This document shows, in pieces, positions 52,159 through 60,524 of a stretch of 64,000 nt of DNA. Location: NCBI GenBank assembly GCA_963664595.2, contig CAXXOK010000010.1, positions 868,001-932,000 of the forward strand, given 5' to 3'. Below the pieces are notes generated by a model, which saw only the letters and a list, made by a program, of their open reading frames with translations, did not search any database and was not told the origin of the DNA. Positions within the stretch are counted from its first letter, which is position 1; every line of letters starts with the position of its first letter. The translations under genes and the position numbers were made by a program. Source of the stretch: CAXXOK01 sp963664595. Lineage in GTDB: Bacteria; Bacillota; Clostridia; Christensenellales; Aristaeellaceae.

Positions 52159-53406
52159 ATGGAGCATGAAAGATGGTTGCAGGCTGCAAATGTACTCCAT
52201 CATGCTGTATGTTTGCCTATCAGGCTCTTTCATTATCAGGAGGTTCTTCTGTCGCTGCCCGATGATCATCCCCCCGTGTGGGACCAGCTTACCTGCGGCG
52301 GCGGGCCCGCAGCCTGGCCTGTGCACAGCAACCGCTCCACCGTGCAGTATGTGTTGGGCCGGACCGGCGAACGCTATGTCTGTCAGTTTGCCGAGGGCGC
52401 CTATGCGCTGTGCATCGGCCCATTCTGTATGGATACGCTGCACGACAAAGAGCTCAACCGCCAGCTTCGCATTTATTTCTCTTCCGTAAAAGACCGCGAA
52501 GCCGTCCGCGCGGCCATCGCGTCGCTCCGGCATGTATCCGAGGATTGTTTCTTCTATACAGGTCAGCTTTTGCAAATGCTGTGCGGCACGCTGGAAACAT
52601 CCGACGGATGCATGGTGCAATCCATGCCGACCGAGCTTGGGCAGACCACGGACGAGCTGTACCGCCATCCCCCCTATTTTCTGGAACGCGAGGTTTCCCA
52701 ATGCATCGCCGAACAGGACGAAAAAAACGCCCTGGCCATTCTGTCCGAAATCAACCGCCTGCACCGTGCTAACCTGTCCGACGAACCCCTGCGCTCGCTG
52801 AAAAACTCCCTGATCTGCAGCTGTTCGTTTTTCACCCGCGCGGCGATTGCGGGCGGCGCGATGCCGGACGCAGCCTTTTCCCACAGCGACAGCTGTATCC
52901 GCTCCATTGAGGCGATGAACGATCTGTCCATGCTGGCCGAATATGAATACACCATGGTACGGCAGTTCATCCATCTGGTTCGCCGCCGCAAAGAAGGCGG
53001 CATCTCCGCCGTGATCCGCGCAGCCATTATCTATACCAACGAGCACCTGCTGGAGCCGATCACCGTACAAAGCATCGCGGATAGCATCTATGTCAATCCA
53101 TCCTATTTGTCCTCCTGTTTCAAACAGGAGGTCGGCGAAACACTTTCCCATTATATCCGCAGAAAGCGGATCCGCTGGGCGGAGAAGCTTTTGCGGGAAG
53201 GAAATACCACCACGGCAGATATCGCCGCCATCTGTCAGTTTTGCTCACAGAGCCATTTTATCCAGGTTTTCAAAAAGATGAAGGGCTTGACACCGGAACA
53301 GTTCCGGCGGATGGAGGGCATTGAGTACCGGCACGACAGCCTGCAGACGAAGGAAGCAATGGAGGAAGACGATGAACATGATACGCACCGGATTACAGCA
53401 AAATGA
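52159..53406 (+). CDS. AraC-family transcriptional regulator
   Basis: 415 residues. The C-terminal double helix-turn-helix (about 295-395) is clear: ITVQSIADSIYVNPSYLSSCFKQEVGETLSHYIRRKRI and TTADIAAICQFCSQSHFIQVFKKMKGLTPEQFRR. The N-terminal ~280 residues are of the YSIRK/MsmR-like kind with no receiver domain. I start at the ATG at 52159, eight bases after GAGG; a GTG three codons earlier is less well placed. Divergent from the importer operon and co-transcribed with GH65 (35-base overlap), so it is the likely activator of both. Confidence 0.9.
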   Translation: MEHERWLQAANVLHHAVCLPIRLFHYQEVLLSLPDDHPPVWDQLTCGGGPAAWPVHSNRSTVQYVLGRTGERYVCQFAEGAYALCIGPFCMDTLHDKELNRQLRIYFSSVKDREAVRAAIASLRHVSEDCFFYTGQLLQMLCGTLETSDGCMVQSMPTELGQTTDELYRHPPYFLEREVSQCIAEQDEKNALAILSEINRLHRANLSDEPLRSLKNSLICSCSFFTRAAIAGGAMPDAAFSHSDSCIRSIEAMNDLSMLAEYEYTMVRQFIHLVRRRKEGGISAVIRAAIIYTNEHLLEPITVQSIADSIYVNPSYLSSCFKQEVGETLSHYIRRKRIRWAEKLLREGNTTTADIAAICQFCSQSHFIQVFKKMKGLTPEQFRRMEGIEYRHDSLQTKEAMEEDDEHDTHRITAK

Positions 53407-55651
53407 AGTTGCGCTGCGGGAATCCCTGTTTCATGTAGCCAATGGCTATCTTGGGGTTCGCGGCAGTCTGGAGGAGGGCGTGCCGCCGGAGGTACGGAGT
53501 ATCCGCGGCGCCTATCTGAACGCCTTTTATGATCTTTCCCCAATCTTTTACGCCGAAAAAATGCACGGTTTCCCCGATCAGGTGCAAACCATCGTCAATA
53601 TCCCGGATGTACAGGGTATCCGGCTTACGTTGAACGGGGAAGAATTTTCTCCCTTTTGCGGCACGCTGCTGGCCTATGAACAAGCACTGGATATGTCCCG
53701 TGGGCTTTATATCCGCCGCGTGGTGTGGCGTTCTCCAAACGGGCTGGAAACAGAAATAGAATTTCGCCGTATGGCGTCGTTCTCCGCCAGGGAGCTGCTC
53801 ACCATTGAGGTGACCATAATCCCGAAAAACTGGTCGGGGAGCTTCGAGGCGGTCTCCACCCAAAACAGCGATGTATATAACGACGGCGACCCCAACGATC
53901 CGCGCAAGGCTTCCGAGAAGAAGCGGATGCTGGAAACCATGCAGAGCGGACTGGAAGGCGACTGTCTGTATATGCTGTGCGAAACCCTGATTTCCAGACA
54001 GACCGTGGCCAGCGCTGTAACGCACACGTTCAGTAACGGACTGCAAAGTGCCTGCCATGTTACGGAAACCCGCAACATGAGCGTTTTACGGGGCATGGCC
54101 GCGCGTGACGAAGCCATTTCTTTTATTAAATGGTGCGTGTATACGGATGGTCGTCGGTATGCCGATCCGCTTTCCGAAGCGGTTGCGCTGGTGCAGGAAT
54201 ACAGCAAACAGCCGATTACGCTATGGTATGAACGTCAGAAAACAATACTGGACGATCTATGGAAATCCGCGCGGATCGAAATCAACGGACAACCCGCGCT
54301 GCAAGCAGGCGTTGATTTTGCCATCTATTCCCTTTTCCAGTCCGCGGGGCGGGATGGCATATCCTCCATTGCGTCCAAGGGGCTCAGCGGCGAAGGGTAC
54401 GAGGGCCATTATTTCTGGGATACCGAAATCTATATGTTCCCGTTTTTCCTGCTGACGAACCCCGGCATTGCCCGCAAGCTGTTGGATTTCCGGTATGCAA
54501 CGCTGGATGAAGCAAGGGAGCAGGCAAGGCTGTTGGGGCATGACAAGGGAGCGCTTTATCCGTGGCGTACCATCATCGGCAGCGAATGCTCCGCCTATTT
54601 CCCCTCGGGTTCGGCACAGTATCACATCAACAGTGATATCGCCCACGCCGTGATTAGCTATTATTTTATGACCGGCGATCTGGAGTACATGCGGGACAAG
54701 GGCGCGGAGATCCTGATCGAAACCTCCCGTCTCTGGCTGGATACCGGCCATTGGTATCAGGGGCAGTTCCGGATTGACGGCGTAACCGGCCCCGACGAAT
54801 ACACCTATCTGATCAACAACAACTATTACACCAACCTGTCCGTACAGTACCAACTGCGCAATACCCTGCTGATCTGCGACGCGTTGCAGAAAGCCGATCC
54901 ATTATTCTCCCCGGAGAAACGCTTCGGGCTAACCGATGCGGAAAAAGAGAGCTTCCGCGAAGCCGGTGAAAATATCTATCTGCCGTTTGATCAAACGCTT
55001 GGCATCTACGCGCAGGATGATTCGTTTCTGCAAAAGAAAAAGCAGGAGGTTGCCTCCCTGCCGGAAGGCACCTTGCCGATGCTTTTGCATTACCATCCGC
55101 TGTTTTTCAACCGCTGTCAGATTTGCAAGCAGGCCGACGCCGTCCTCGCCCATTTCCTCTATGAGGACGGTATTCCCGAGGATGTGATCCGCCGAACCTA
55201 TGAATACTATGAAACGATCACCACACATGATTCCTCCCTGTCCCCCTGCGTTTTCTCCATGATGGCCGCGCGGACAGAAGATCCGGAAAAGGCGTATGCC
55301 TATTATCAGCACTCCGTGCATCTGGATATGGAAAATAAGCAACGTAATACTGACGACGGCATCCATGCCGCCAACATGGGCGGCATGTATATGGGCATCG
55401 TGTACGGCTTTGCCGGTTTCAGGGTACATGCCGACGGGATATCCCTTCGCCCGTGTATCGCCGACGCGATCGAAAGCTACGCCTTTCCACTGTTGTATAA
55501 AGGCAGCCGCATTCACGTTTCCGTAGATCACAAGCACATTACACTGCAATGCGGTGGTAACGGAACCGCCGAAATCACAGTCTATGGCACCCCCTATACC
55601 CTTACCGTAAAACCCCTGTCGCTCCCGCTTCAGCACATCCCGCAGACCTGA
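53372..55651 (+). CDS. GH65 family disaccharide phosphorylase
   Basis: 759 residues, standard GH65 length. It cleaves an alpha-glucoside with inorganic phosphate to beta-glucose-1-phosphate. An N-terminal beta-sandwich (VANGYLGVRGSLEEG) precedes the (alpha/alpha)6 barrel with GEGYEGHYFWDTEIYMFPFF, KGALYPWRTIIGSECSAYFPSG and GVTGPDEYTYLINNNYYTN, containing the catalytic Glu. The C-terminus is a small beta-sheet domain. Which bond is cut (trehalose, kojibiose, nigerose, maltose) cannot be settled by eye. No beta-phosphoglucomutase gene is nearby. It starts at 53372 (GGAGG at six bases), inside the end of the AraC gene. Confidence 0.9.
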   Translation: MNMIRTGLQQNEVALRESLFHVANGYLGVRGSLEEGVPPEVRSIRGAYLNAFYDLSPIFYAEKMHGFPDQVQTIVNIPDVQGIRLTLNGEEFSPFCGTLLAYEQALDMSRGLYIRRVVWRSPNGLETEIEFRRMASFSARELLTIEVTIIPKNWSGSFEAVSTQNSDVYNDGDPNDPRKASEKKRMLETMQSGLEGDCLYMLCETLISRQTVASAVTHTFSNGLQSACHVTETRNMSVLRGMAARDEAISFIKWCVYTDGRRYADPLSEAVALVQEYSKQPITLWYERQKTILDDLWKSARIEINGQPALQAGVDFAIYSLFQSAGRDGISSIASKGLSGEGYEGHYFWDTEIYMFPFFLLTNPGIARKLLDFRYATLDEAREQARLLGHDKGALYPWRTIIGSECSAYFPSGSAQYHINSDIAHAVISYYFMTGDLEYMRDKGAEILIETSRLWLDTGHWYQGQFRIDGVTGPDEYTYLINNNYYTNLSVQYQLRNTLLICDALQKADPLFSPEKRFGLTDAEKESFREAGENIYLPFDQTLGIYAQDDSFLQKKKQEVASLPEGTLPMLLHYHPLFFNRCQICKQADAVLAHFLYEDGIPEDVIRRTYEYYETITTHDSSLSPCVFSMMAARTEDPEKAYAYYQHSVHLDMENKQRNTDDGIHAANMGGMYMGIVYGFAGFRVHADGISLRPCIADAIESYAFPLLYKGSRIHVSVDHKHITLQCGGNGTAEITVYGTPYTLTVKPLSLPLQHIPQT

Positions 55652-55695
55652 ACCGGACGGAAATGTTCATCCAACGCGATTTGAATACAACTATT

Positions 55696-55727
55696 AATTC
55701 GGCGGAGCAGAGCAACCGCCGAATTTT
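55696..55727 (+). terminator. Terminator of the GH65 transcript
   Basis: AATTCGGCGG (55696-55705) pairs with CCGCCGAATT (55716-55725), followed by TTAAT. Confidence 0.75.
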
Positions 55728-55731
55728 AATA

Positions 55732-55759
55732 TTGACAAATTCAAATTGCCTGTGATATT
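55732..55759 (+). promoter_or_regulatory. Promoter of the tct operon
   Basis: TTGACA (55732-55737), 16-base spacer, GATATT (55754-55759) preceded by an extended TG (55751-55752). The following ~160-base leader showed no recognised riboswitch. Confidence 0.55.
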
Positions 55760-55926
55760 GTGAATACCAGTTGATGATGACCGAAATTCTTAATTTCCAA
55801 ACCCCTTATTTTCACTTGCTTTTCTTTGTATACATTCTTTAATTATCTTGGCTATATTTGTATGGAGCACTAGCTGTGCGCAAAGCTTGTGTCCAAATAT
55901 ATCGATAATCGGGGAGGAATCGAACC

Positions 55927-56892
55927 ATGAAAAAACTTATGGCATTGTTGCTGGCTGTCCTGATGTTAACAGGCATCTCCTCGGCGTTCGCAGCCGACTA
56001 TCCCTCCAAAGGCATCACCCTCATCTGCCCCTGGACCGCGGGCGGCGGCACGGACTCCTGTCTGCGGGCGCTTGCCATCTCGCTTGAAAAGGTGCTCGGC
56101 GTAACCGTAACCGTGGAAAACAAGACCGGCGGCGGCGGCCTGATTGGCCACAGCGCCATCGCAACGGCGAAGCCAGACGGCTATACCCTCGGCATGATTA
56201 CCTTTGAGCTGTCCACCTACGTGCCGCAGGGCACAGGCGATATCACCTATGCGGATTACGAGCCGATCGCCCGCATCAACACGGATGCCGCCGCGCTGAC
56301 CATCAACACGCAGTGGGGTATCGACAACAACATAACCGATGTCGCGTCGTTTGTGGAATACTGCAAAGCGCATCCCGGCGAGGTGAATATCGGCAACTCC
56401 GCCCCCGCCTCCGTGTGGCACATCGGCGCGGGCCTGATGGCGCAGGAAACCGGTATTGAAGTGGAGCACGTTGCTTTTGAAGGCGCCGCTCCCGCCGTTA
56501 CGGCCCTGGCCGGCGGCCACATCGAAGCGGTATCCGTATCCCTTGGCGAGGTTCGCTCGCAGGTGGAAGCCGGAAACCTGACGGTACTTGGTGTGATGGA
56601 TACCCAGCGCGCGCCGCTGTTCCCGGATGTGCCCACCTTTCAGGAGCAGGGATACGACATCGTGTACATGACCTGGCGCGGCATGGCCGCACCGCTTGGC
56701 ATCGACCAGGCCATCAAAGCCGTGCTCGAGGATGCCTTTGCCAAGGCCGTGCAGGATGAGGATTTCATCACCTACATGAGCAACGCAGCGCTGACAATTT
56801 CGTACCTGGATGCTGAAAACTTTATGGCGTTCCTGGAGCGTAACTACGTTGATGTCGAGTCCACCATGCAGGCGCTGGGCCTTACCCAGTAA
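55927..56892 (+). CDS. tctC: Tripartite tricarboxylate transporter receptor (TctC/Bug family)
   Basis: 321 residues with signal peptide MKKLMALLLAVLMLTGISSAFA. The mature start YPSKGITLICPWTAGGGTDSCLRAL has the family ligand-loop pattern; NKTGGGGLIGHSAIATAKPDGYTLGM and GLMAQETGIEVEHVAFEGAAPAVTALAGGHIEAV follow. It binds a carboxylate outside the cell and hands it to TctAB. First gene of the operon, with a strong hairpin directly after it. The ligand is unknown; Bug proteins bind diverse dicarboxylates and tricarboxylates. Confidence 0.94.
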   Translation: MKKLMALLLAVLMLTGISSAFAADYPSKGITLICPWTAGGGTDSCLRALAISLEKVLGVTVTVENKTGGGGLIGHSAIATAKPDGYTLGMITFELSTYVPQGTGDITYADYEPIARINTDAAALTINTQWGIDNNITDVASFVEYCKAHPGEVNIGNSAPASVWHIGAGLMAQETGIEVEHVAFEGAAPAVTALAGGHIEAVSVSLGEVRSQVEAGNLTVLGVMDTQRAPLFPDVPTFQEQGYDIVYMTWRGMAAPLGIDQAIKAVLEDAFAKAVQDEDFITYMSNAALTISYLDAENFMAFLERNYVDVESTMQALGLTQ

Positions 56893-56913
56893 CCATCCCA
56901 AACCCTCTTTAAC

Positions 56914-56941
56914 CGACAGGCGGGCACTCGCCCGCCTGTCG
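56914..56941 (+). terminator. Intercistronic hairpin between tctC and tctB
   Basis: CGACAGGCGGGC, loop ACTC, GCCCGCCTGTCG: a perfect 12-bp stem with a four-base loop and no U-run, ending 19 bases before tctB. Confidence 0.75.
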
Positions 56942-56960
56942 TATCAGAAGGGAGTTATTC

Positions 56961-57443
56961 ATGAAGAAGAAAATCACCCTGCAGGTCAGCAATATACTCT
57001 GTGCCTTTTTCGGCATTGCGATCGGTGTAACGGCGATTTGGATTACCATGGGTTTCAAGCAGTTTACCAACGTTCCCGTCGGGCCGGAGGTTTTTCCCCG
57101 GATCATGTCCATCGCGCTGATCCTGTGCTCCGTTGCGCTGCTGATTCAAAACCTGATCAAAAAGGATACCGGGCAGGCTCCGCCGCTGTCGCTGCGCAAC
57201 CGCGGCATTCAGCGTATGCTGATCATCGCGGGGATTACGCTGGTTTTTTATCTCCTTCTGGACATCGTCGGATACTTGATTCTTGCGCCGCTGCTGCTGT
57301 TTGCCTCTATGTTTGTCATGGATTACCGCAATTATAAAATGATGGTTCTCATTTCCCTCTTGGTTTCGCTTGCGGTGTTCCTGCTGTTCCGGATGGTGCT
57401 CGTGATTGATCTGCCGTCCGGATTGCTTTCGTTTCTGTTCTGA
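56961..57443 (+). CDS. tctB: Tripartite tricarboxylate transporter small membrane subunit (TctB)
   Basis: 160 residues with four membrane helices: ILCAFFGIAIGVTAIWI, RIMSIALILCSVALLI, IIAGITLVFYLLLDIVGYLILAPLLLFASMFVMDY and LISLLVSLAVFLLFRMVLVI. The segment between helices 1 and 2 contains GPEVFPRI, the usual TctB signature. It partners TctA to form the sodium- or proton-driven importer. AAGGGAG precedes the ATG. Confidence 0.9.
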   Translation: MKKKITLQVSNILCAFFGIAIGVTAIWITMGFKQFTNVPVGPEVFPRIMSIALILCSVALLIQNLIKKDTGQAPPLSLRNRGIQRMLIIAGITLVFYLLLDIVGYLILAPLLLFASMFVMDYRNYKMMVLISLLVSLAVFLLFRMVLVIDLPSGLLSFLF

Positions 57444-57467
57444 TCCCCAGGAAAGGATGAACACCGT

Positions 57468-59042
57468 ATGGATTGGAATCTACTGCTGACCAGCTATCAG
57501 AGCGTTATTTTCAACCCGCAGATCCTGCTGATGCTGCTGCTGGGCGCTGCGGGCGGCGTGCTGTTTGGCGCCATCCCAGGCCTTACGGCCACGCTTGGCG
57601 TCGCCCTGTTGATCCCGTTTTCCTTCGGAATGGACCTCATTCCGTCTATCGGCCTGCTGCTGGGTATCTACTGCGGCGCGATGTACGGCGGCTCGATTTC
57701 CGCCATTCTCATCCACACGCCGGGCACGCCCGCGGCAGCCGCAACGCTGTTGGACGGATATCCCATGGCGCAGAAAGGCGAGGCCGGACGGGCGCTTTCC
57801 ATTGCCATGTTTTCCTCGTTCTGCGGCGGCGTTATCGGCGCACTGGTGATGACGTTCCTCTCCCCTCTCGTGGCTTCGGCGGCGCTTGCCTTTGGCCCGG
57901 CGGAACTGTTTATGCTGGCCATGTTCGGGCTCTCCGTAATCATCGCCATTTCCGGCAAATCCATTATCAAGGGCCTGATGAGCGCATTCTTCGGGCTTTT
58001 GCTGTGCACCATCGGCATGGACCCCGCATGTGGGTACATCCGTTTTGTGCCCAAGGGTGTATACGGACTGTATGAAGGCCCGCCCTTTATCCCCACGCTG
58101 ATTGGTCTGTTCGCGCTGGCCGAGGTTTTTTCTACAGTGGAAAAGATGGCGCGCGGAGAGATTGACGATACGCAAACCAATGCGAAGGTCACCCGCGCCC
58201 TGCCGACCTGGGCGGATATCCGCATCACATGGAAGAACTTTGTGTCCGGCGGGCTGATCGGCACATTCATCGGCGCCATTCCCGGCGCGGGCGGCGATAT
58301 CGGCGCGTTTGTATCCTATGGCGTTTCCAAGGGCGTATCCCGGCATCCCGAGCGCTACGGTACCGGAATACCGGAAGGCGTTGCGGCTACCGAATCAGCC
58401 AACAACGGAGCCTCGGGCGGGGCTATGATCCCGCTGCTGTCGCTGGGCGTGCCGGGCGACAGCGTGACGGCCGTGCTGCTTGGCGCTTTCATCATGAAGG
58501 GTATTACCCCAGGGCCGATGATGTATGTCAACGAGCTGCCGACGGTCTATGGCGTATTTGCCGCGTTGATGATGGCCAATCTTGCCATGCTGGTGGTCGG
58601 AGTTCTGGGTGTCCGGTTCTTCGCCAAGATCATCTCCATCAACAAGCGGGTGCTGATGCCTATCATTCTGATCATGAGTCTGGTCGGCTCCTATGCCATC
58701 AACCAGAATGTGTTTGATCTCGGCGTTGCGCTGGCTTTCGGCATGATCGGCTATCTGATGCAGAAGTTCGAGTTTCCGCTTTCCCCCATTCTGCTGGCCT
58801 TAATTCTGGGACCGATGTCCGAGTCCAATTTCCGGCGCTTTATGCAGATCGAAAAGGGAAATTTCATGACCATCTTCACACATCCGATCTGCGTCGCGTT
58901 TATTGTGCTTTCCCTTGCGTCTCTGGTTTTCTCCGTGATCAATCAGCGAAAAATCAACAAACGCACCGGCACTGTAATCGGCGATAACAAGGTGGAAGAC
59001 CTGGCCGAAGCGGTGGAGGAAGGAAAAAACGTCGTGGAATAA
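57468..59042 (+). CDS. tctA: Tripartite tricarboxylate transporter large membrane subunit (TctA)
   Basis: 524 residues with about twelve helices. Family motifs: GVLFGAIPGLTATLGVALLIPFSFGM, YCGAMYGGSISAILIHTPGTPAAAATLLDGYPMAQKGEAGRAL, GLIGTFIGAIPGAGGDIGAFVSYGVSK and GASGGAMIPLLSLGVPGDSVTAVLLGA. The two GAIPG repeats show the internal duplication. It translocates the carboxylate delivered by TctC. Last gene of the operon. The C-terminal ~25 residues are acidic. Confidence 0.95.
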   Translation: MDWNLLLTSYQSVIFNPQILLMLLLGAAGGVLFGAIPGLTATLGVALLIPFSFGMDLIPSIGLLLGIYCGAMYGGSISAILIHTPGTPAAAATLLDGYPMAQKGEAGRALSIAMFSSFCGGVIGALVMTFLSPLVASAALAFGPAELFMLAMFGLSVIIAISGKSIIKGLMSAFFGLLLCTIGMDPACGYIRFVPKGVYGLYEGPPFIPTLIGLFALAEVFSTVEKMARGEIDDTQTNAKVTRALPTWADIRITWKNFVSGGLIGTFIGAIPGAGGDIGAFVSYGVSKGVSRHPERYGTGIPEGVAATESANNGASGGAMIPLLSLGVPGDSVTAVLLGAFIMKGITPGPMMYVNELPTVYGVFAALMMANLAMLVVGVLGVRFFAKIISINKRVLMPIILIMSLVGSYAINQNVFDLGVALAFGMIGYLMQKFEFPLSPILLALILGPMSESNFRRFMQIEKGNFMTIFTHPICVAFIVLSLASLVFSVINQRKINKRTGTVIGDNKVEDLAEAVEEGKNVVE

Positions 59043-59394
59043 CCGGGTTTTCATAAGCTTCATGAAAACAGGGCCGCCGTAGTTTCAATGATACGGCGGC
59101 CCTGTACAGGTTACAAAGCAAGTGTGTCCATGGCTGACATCCCCGGTCGGAACACAGGGGTGAAACCTTTTCAGGGTTTTGATGCGGAGCAGCCAAGCCT
59201 TGAATTGCAGCATATGAAAAAGCAAATGATCAGCGCTGCAGGCGCAAGTGAAGCGAGTGGCGCAAACGGCCGAAAGAAGCACTTTAACAACTGTACAGCG
59301 CCGCCGCAGTATTCCATCTGCGGCGGCGCTGCTGTATGAAATTTTAATGCTATTCCTGCTAAAATTCTGTCTGTTTGCCTGTACAATCCATGTC
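59043..59394. other. 352-base intergenic stretch with two long G/C-rich hairpins
   Basis: ACAGGGCCGCCGTA (59068-59081) pairs with TACGGCGGCCCTGT (59092-59105), and CAGCGCCGCCGCAG (59296-59309) pairs with CTGCGGCGGCGCTG (59318-59331). The first probably ends the tct transcript, the second the convergent kinase gene. The ~190 bases between them keep an open plus-strand frame but show no ribosome site or known domain. Confidence 0.6.
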
Positions 59395-60318
59395 CTACAT
59401 CTCCGTAACGGTTACCTGTGGCAGCAGTGCCATAACTTCATCATACGTAAACGCTTCCACACCGCCATTCTGCACGCAGGCCGCGCCTGCGGCAATGCCG
59501 TAACGAAGGGCGGAAAACACGTCGTCCCCCTGTTCCATTCCATACAGGATTCCCGCAAGCATCGCGTCCCCTGCGCCGACGGTGGATTTTACCGGCACCA
59601 CGACAGCAGGCGCAAACACGGTTTTTGTACCATCGGTCAGCAACGCGCCTTCGCCGCCCATGGAAACGACAACATGCTTTATGCCCTCCCGGCAAAGTTT
59701 TACGGCAGCATGCCGAATGTCCTCCTGCGATACCAGGTCTGTTTGCATCAACTCTTTCAGTTCCGCCAGGTTAGGCTTGATCAGATATGGTTTTTCCTTC
59801 AAGGCATACCGAAGAGGCGCTCCCGAAGTATCCACAACCCACCGTTTCGCGGGTATGATTTGCATCAGGTTTTGATATGTATCCGCGTCGCATCCCGGCG
59901 GAAGGCTGCCGCAAAGCGCAATTATACTGCTGGATTCGGCTTTGACATACAGCTCCTTTGTAAGCTTATCCAGCGCGGCCGCGTCCACCGTGGCGCCCTG
60001 CTCGTTAAACTCCGTAACGCAGCGCGAATCATCATCGACAATTTTCAGGTTGCACCGAACATTGCCGGGCACAGTGATCGGTCGGAAATCCACTCCCATA
60101 TATTCCATTGCTCTGGTAAAAAAGCGCTCGTCCGCTTCGCCCACAACCCCGATACAGTTTAGCTCCGCCCCCAGCCGTTTGAGCGCGACAGCAACATTGA
60201 TTCCCTTGCCGCCGGCCATTGTATGGATGTTGCGCAGACGGTTCACTTCCGTAGGCAGCAGTTGATTGACATTGGCCCGCTTATCGATCGCCGGGTTCAA
60301 ACATACAGTGGTAATCAT
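59395..60318 (-). CDS. pfkB: 1-phosphofructokinase-family sugar kinase
   Basis: 307 residues of the PfkB/ribokinase superfamily, 1-phosphofructokinase/LacC branch. The N-terminus is TVCLNPAIDKRANVN, with substrate motif GGKGINVAVALKRLGA (the first PfkB signature) and the C-terminal catalytic motif VPVKSTVGAGDAMLAGILYG with the Asp base. It phosphorylates fructose-1-phosphate or a similar sugar phosphate with ATP. No PTS gene lies beside it, so it could alternatively be a tagatose-6-phosphate kinase. AAAGGAGA stands before the ATG. Convergent with tctA. Confidence 0.9.
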   Translation of the reverse strand: MITTVCLNPAIDKRANVNQLLPTEVNRLRNIHTMAGGKGINVAVALKRLGAELNCIGVVGEADERFFTRAMEYMGVDFRPITVPGNVRCNLKIVDDDSRCVTEFNEQGATVDAAALDKLTKELYVKAESSSIIALCGSLPPGCDADTYQNLMQIIPAKRWVVDTSGAPLRYALKEKPYLIKPNLAELKELMQTDLVSQEDIRHAAVKLCREGIKHVVVSMGGEGALLTDGTKTVFAPAVVVPVKSTVGAGDAMLAGILYGMEQGDDVFSALRYGIAAGAACVQNGGVEAFTYDEVMALLPQVTVTEM

Positions 60319-60481
60319 ACGTCTCCTTTACCGAATCTATTTATCCCGTCTTCCACGTTTTTGCAGGTGCCGGAAAGTAATCATGATACCAGAAACAATA
60401 ACCGCCAATACGGGAATGCCGAACCTTACTTCTCATGCCAAAACGCCATAAAAGGCAATCATAGCAAGCAGAAGAGAACAT

Positions 60482-60508
60482 AAAACCCTCCCCTTTCGGG
60501 AGGGTTTT
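60482..60508 (-). terminator. Terminator of the EF-G-like gene
   Basis: AAAACCCTCCC (60482-60492), loop CTTTC, GGGAGGGTTTT (60498-60508). The minus-strand stem ends in TTTT, 16 bases after the stop codon. Confidence 0.85.
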
Positions 60509-60524
60509 ATGGCAAGGATTCCGA

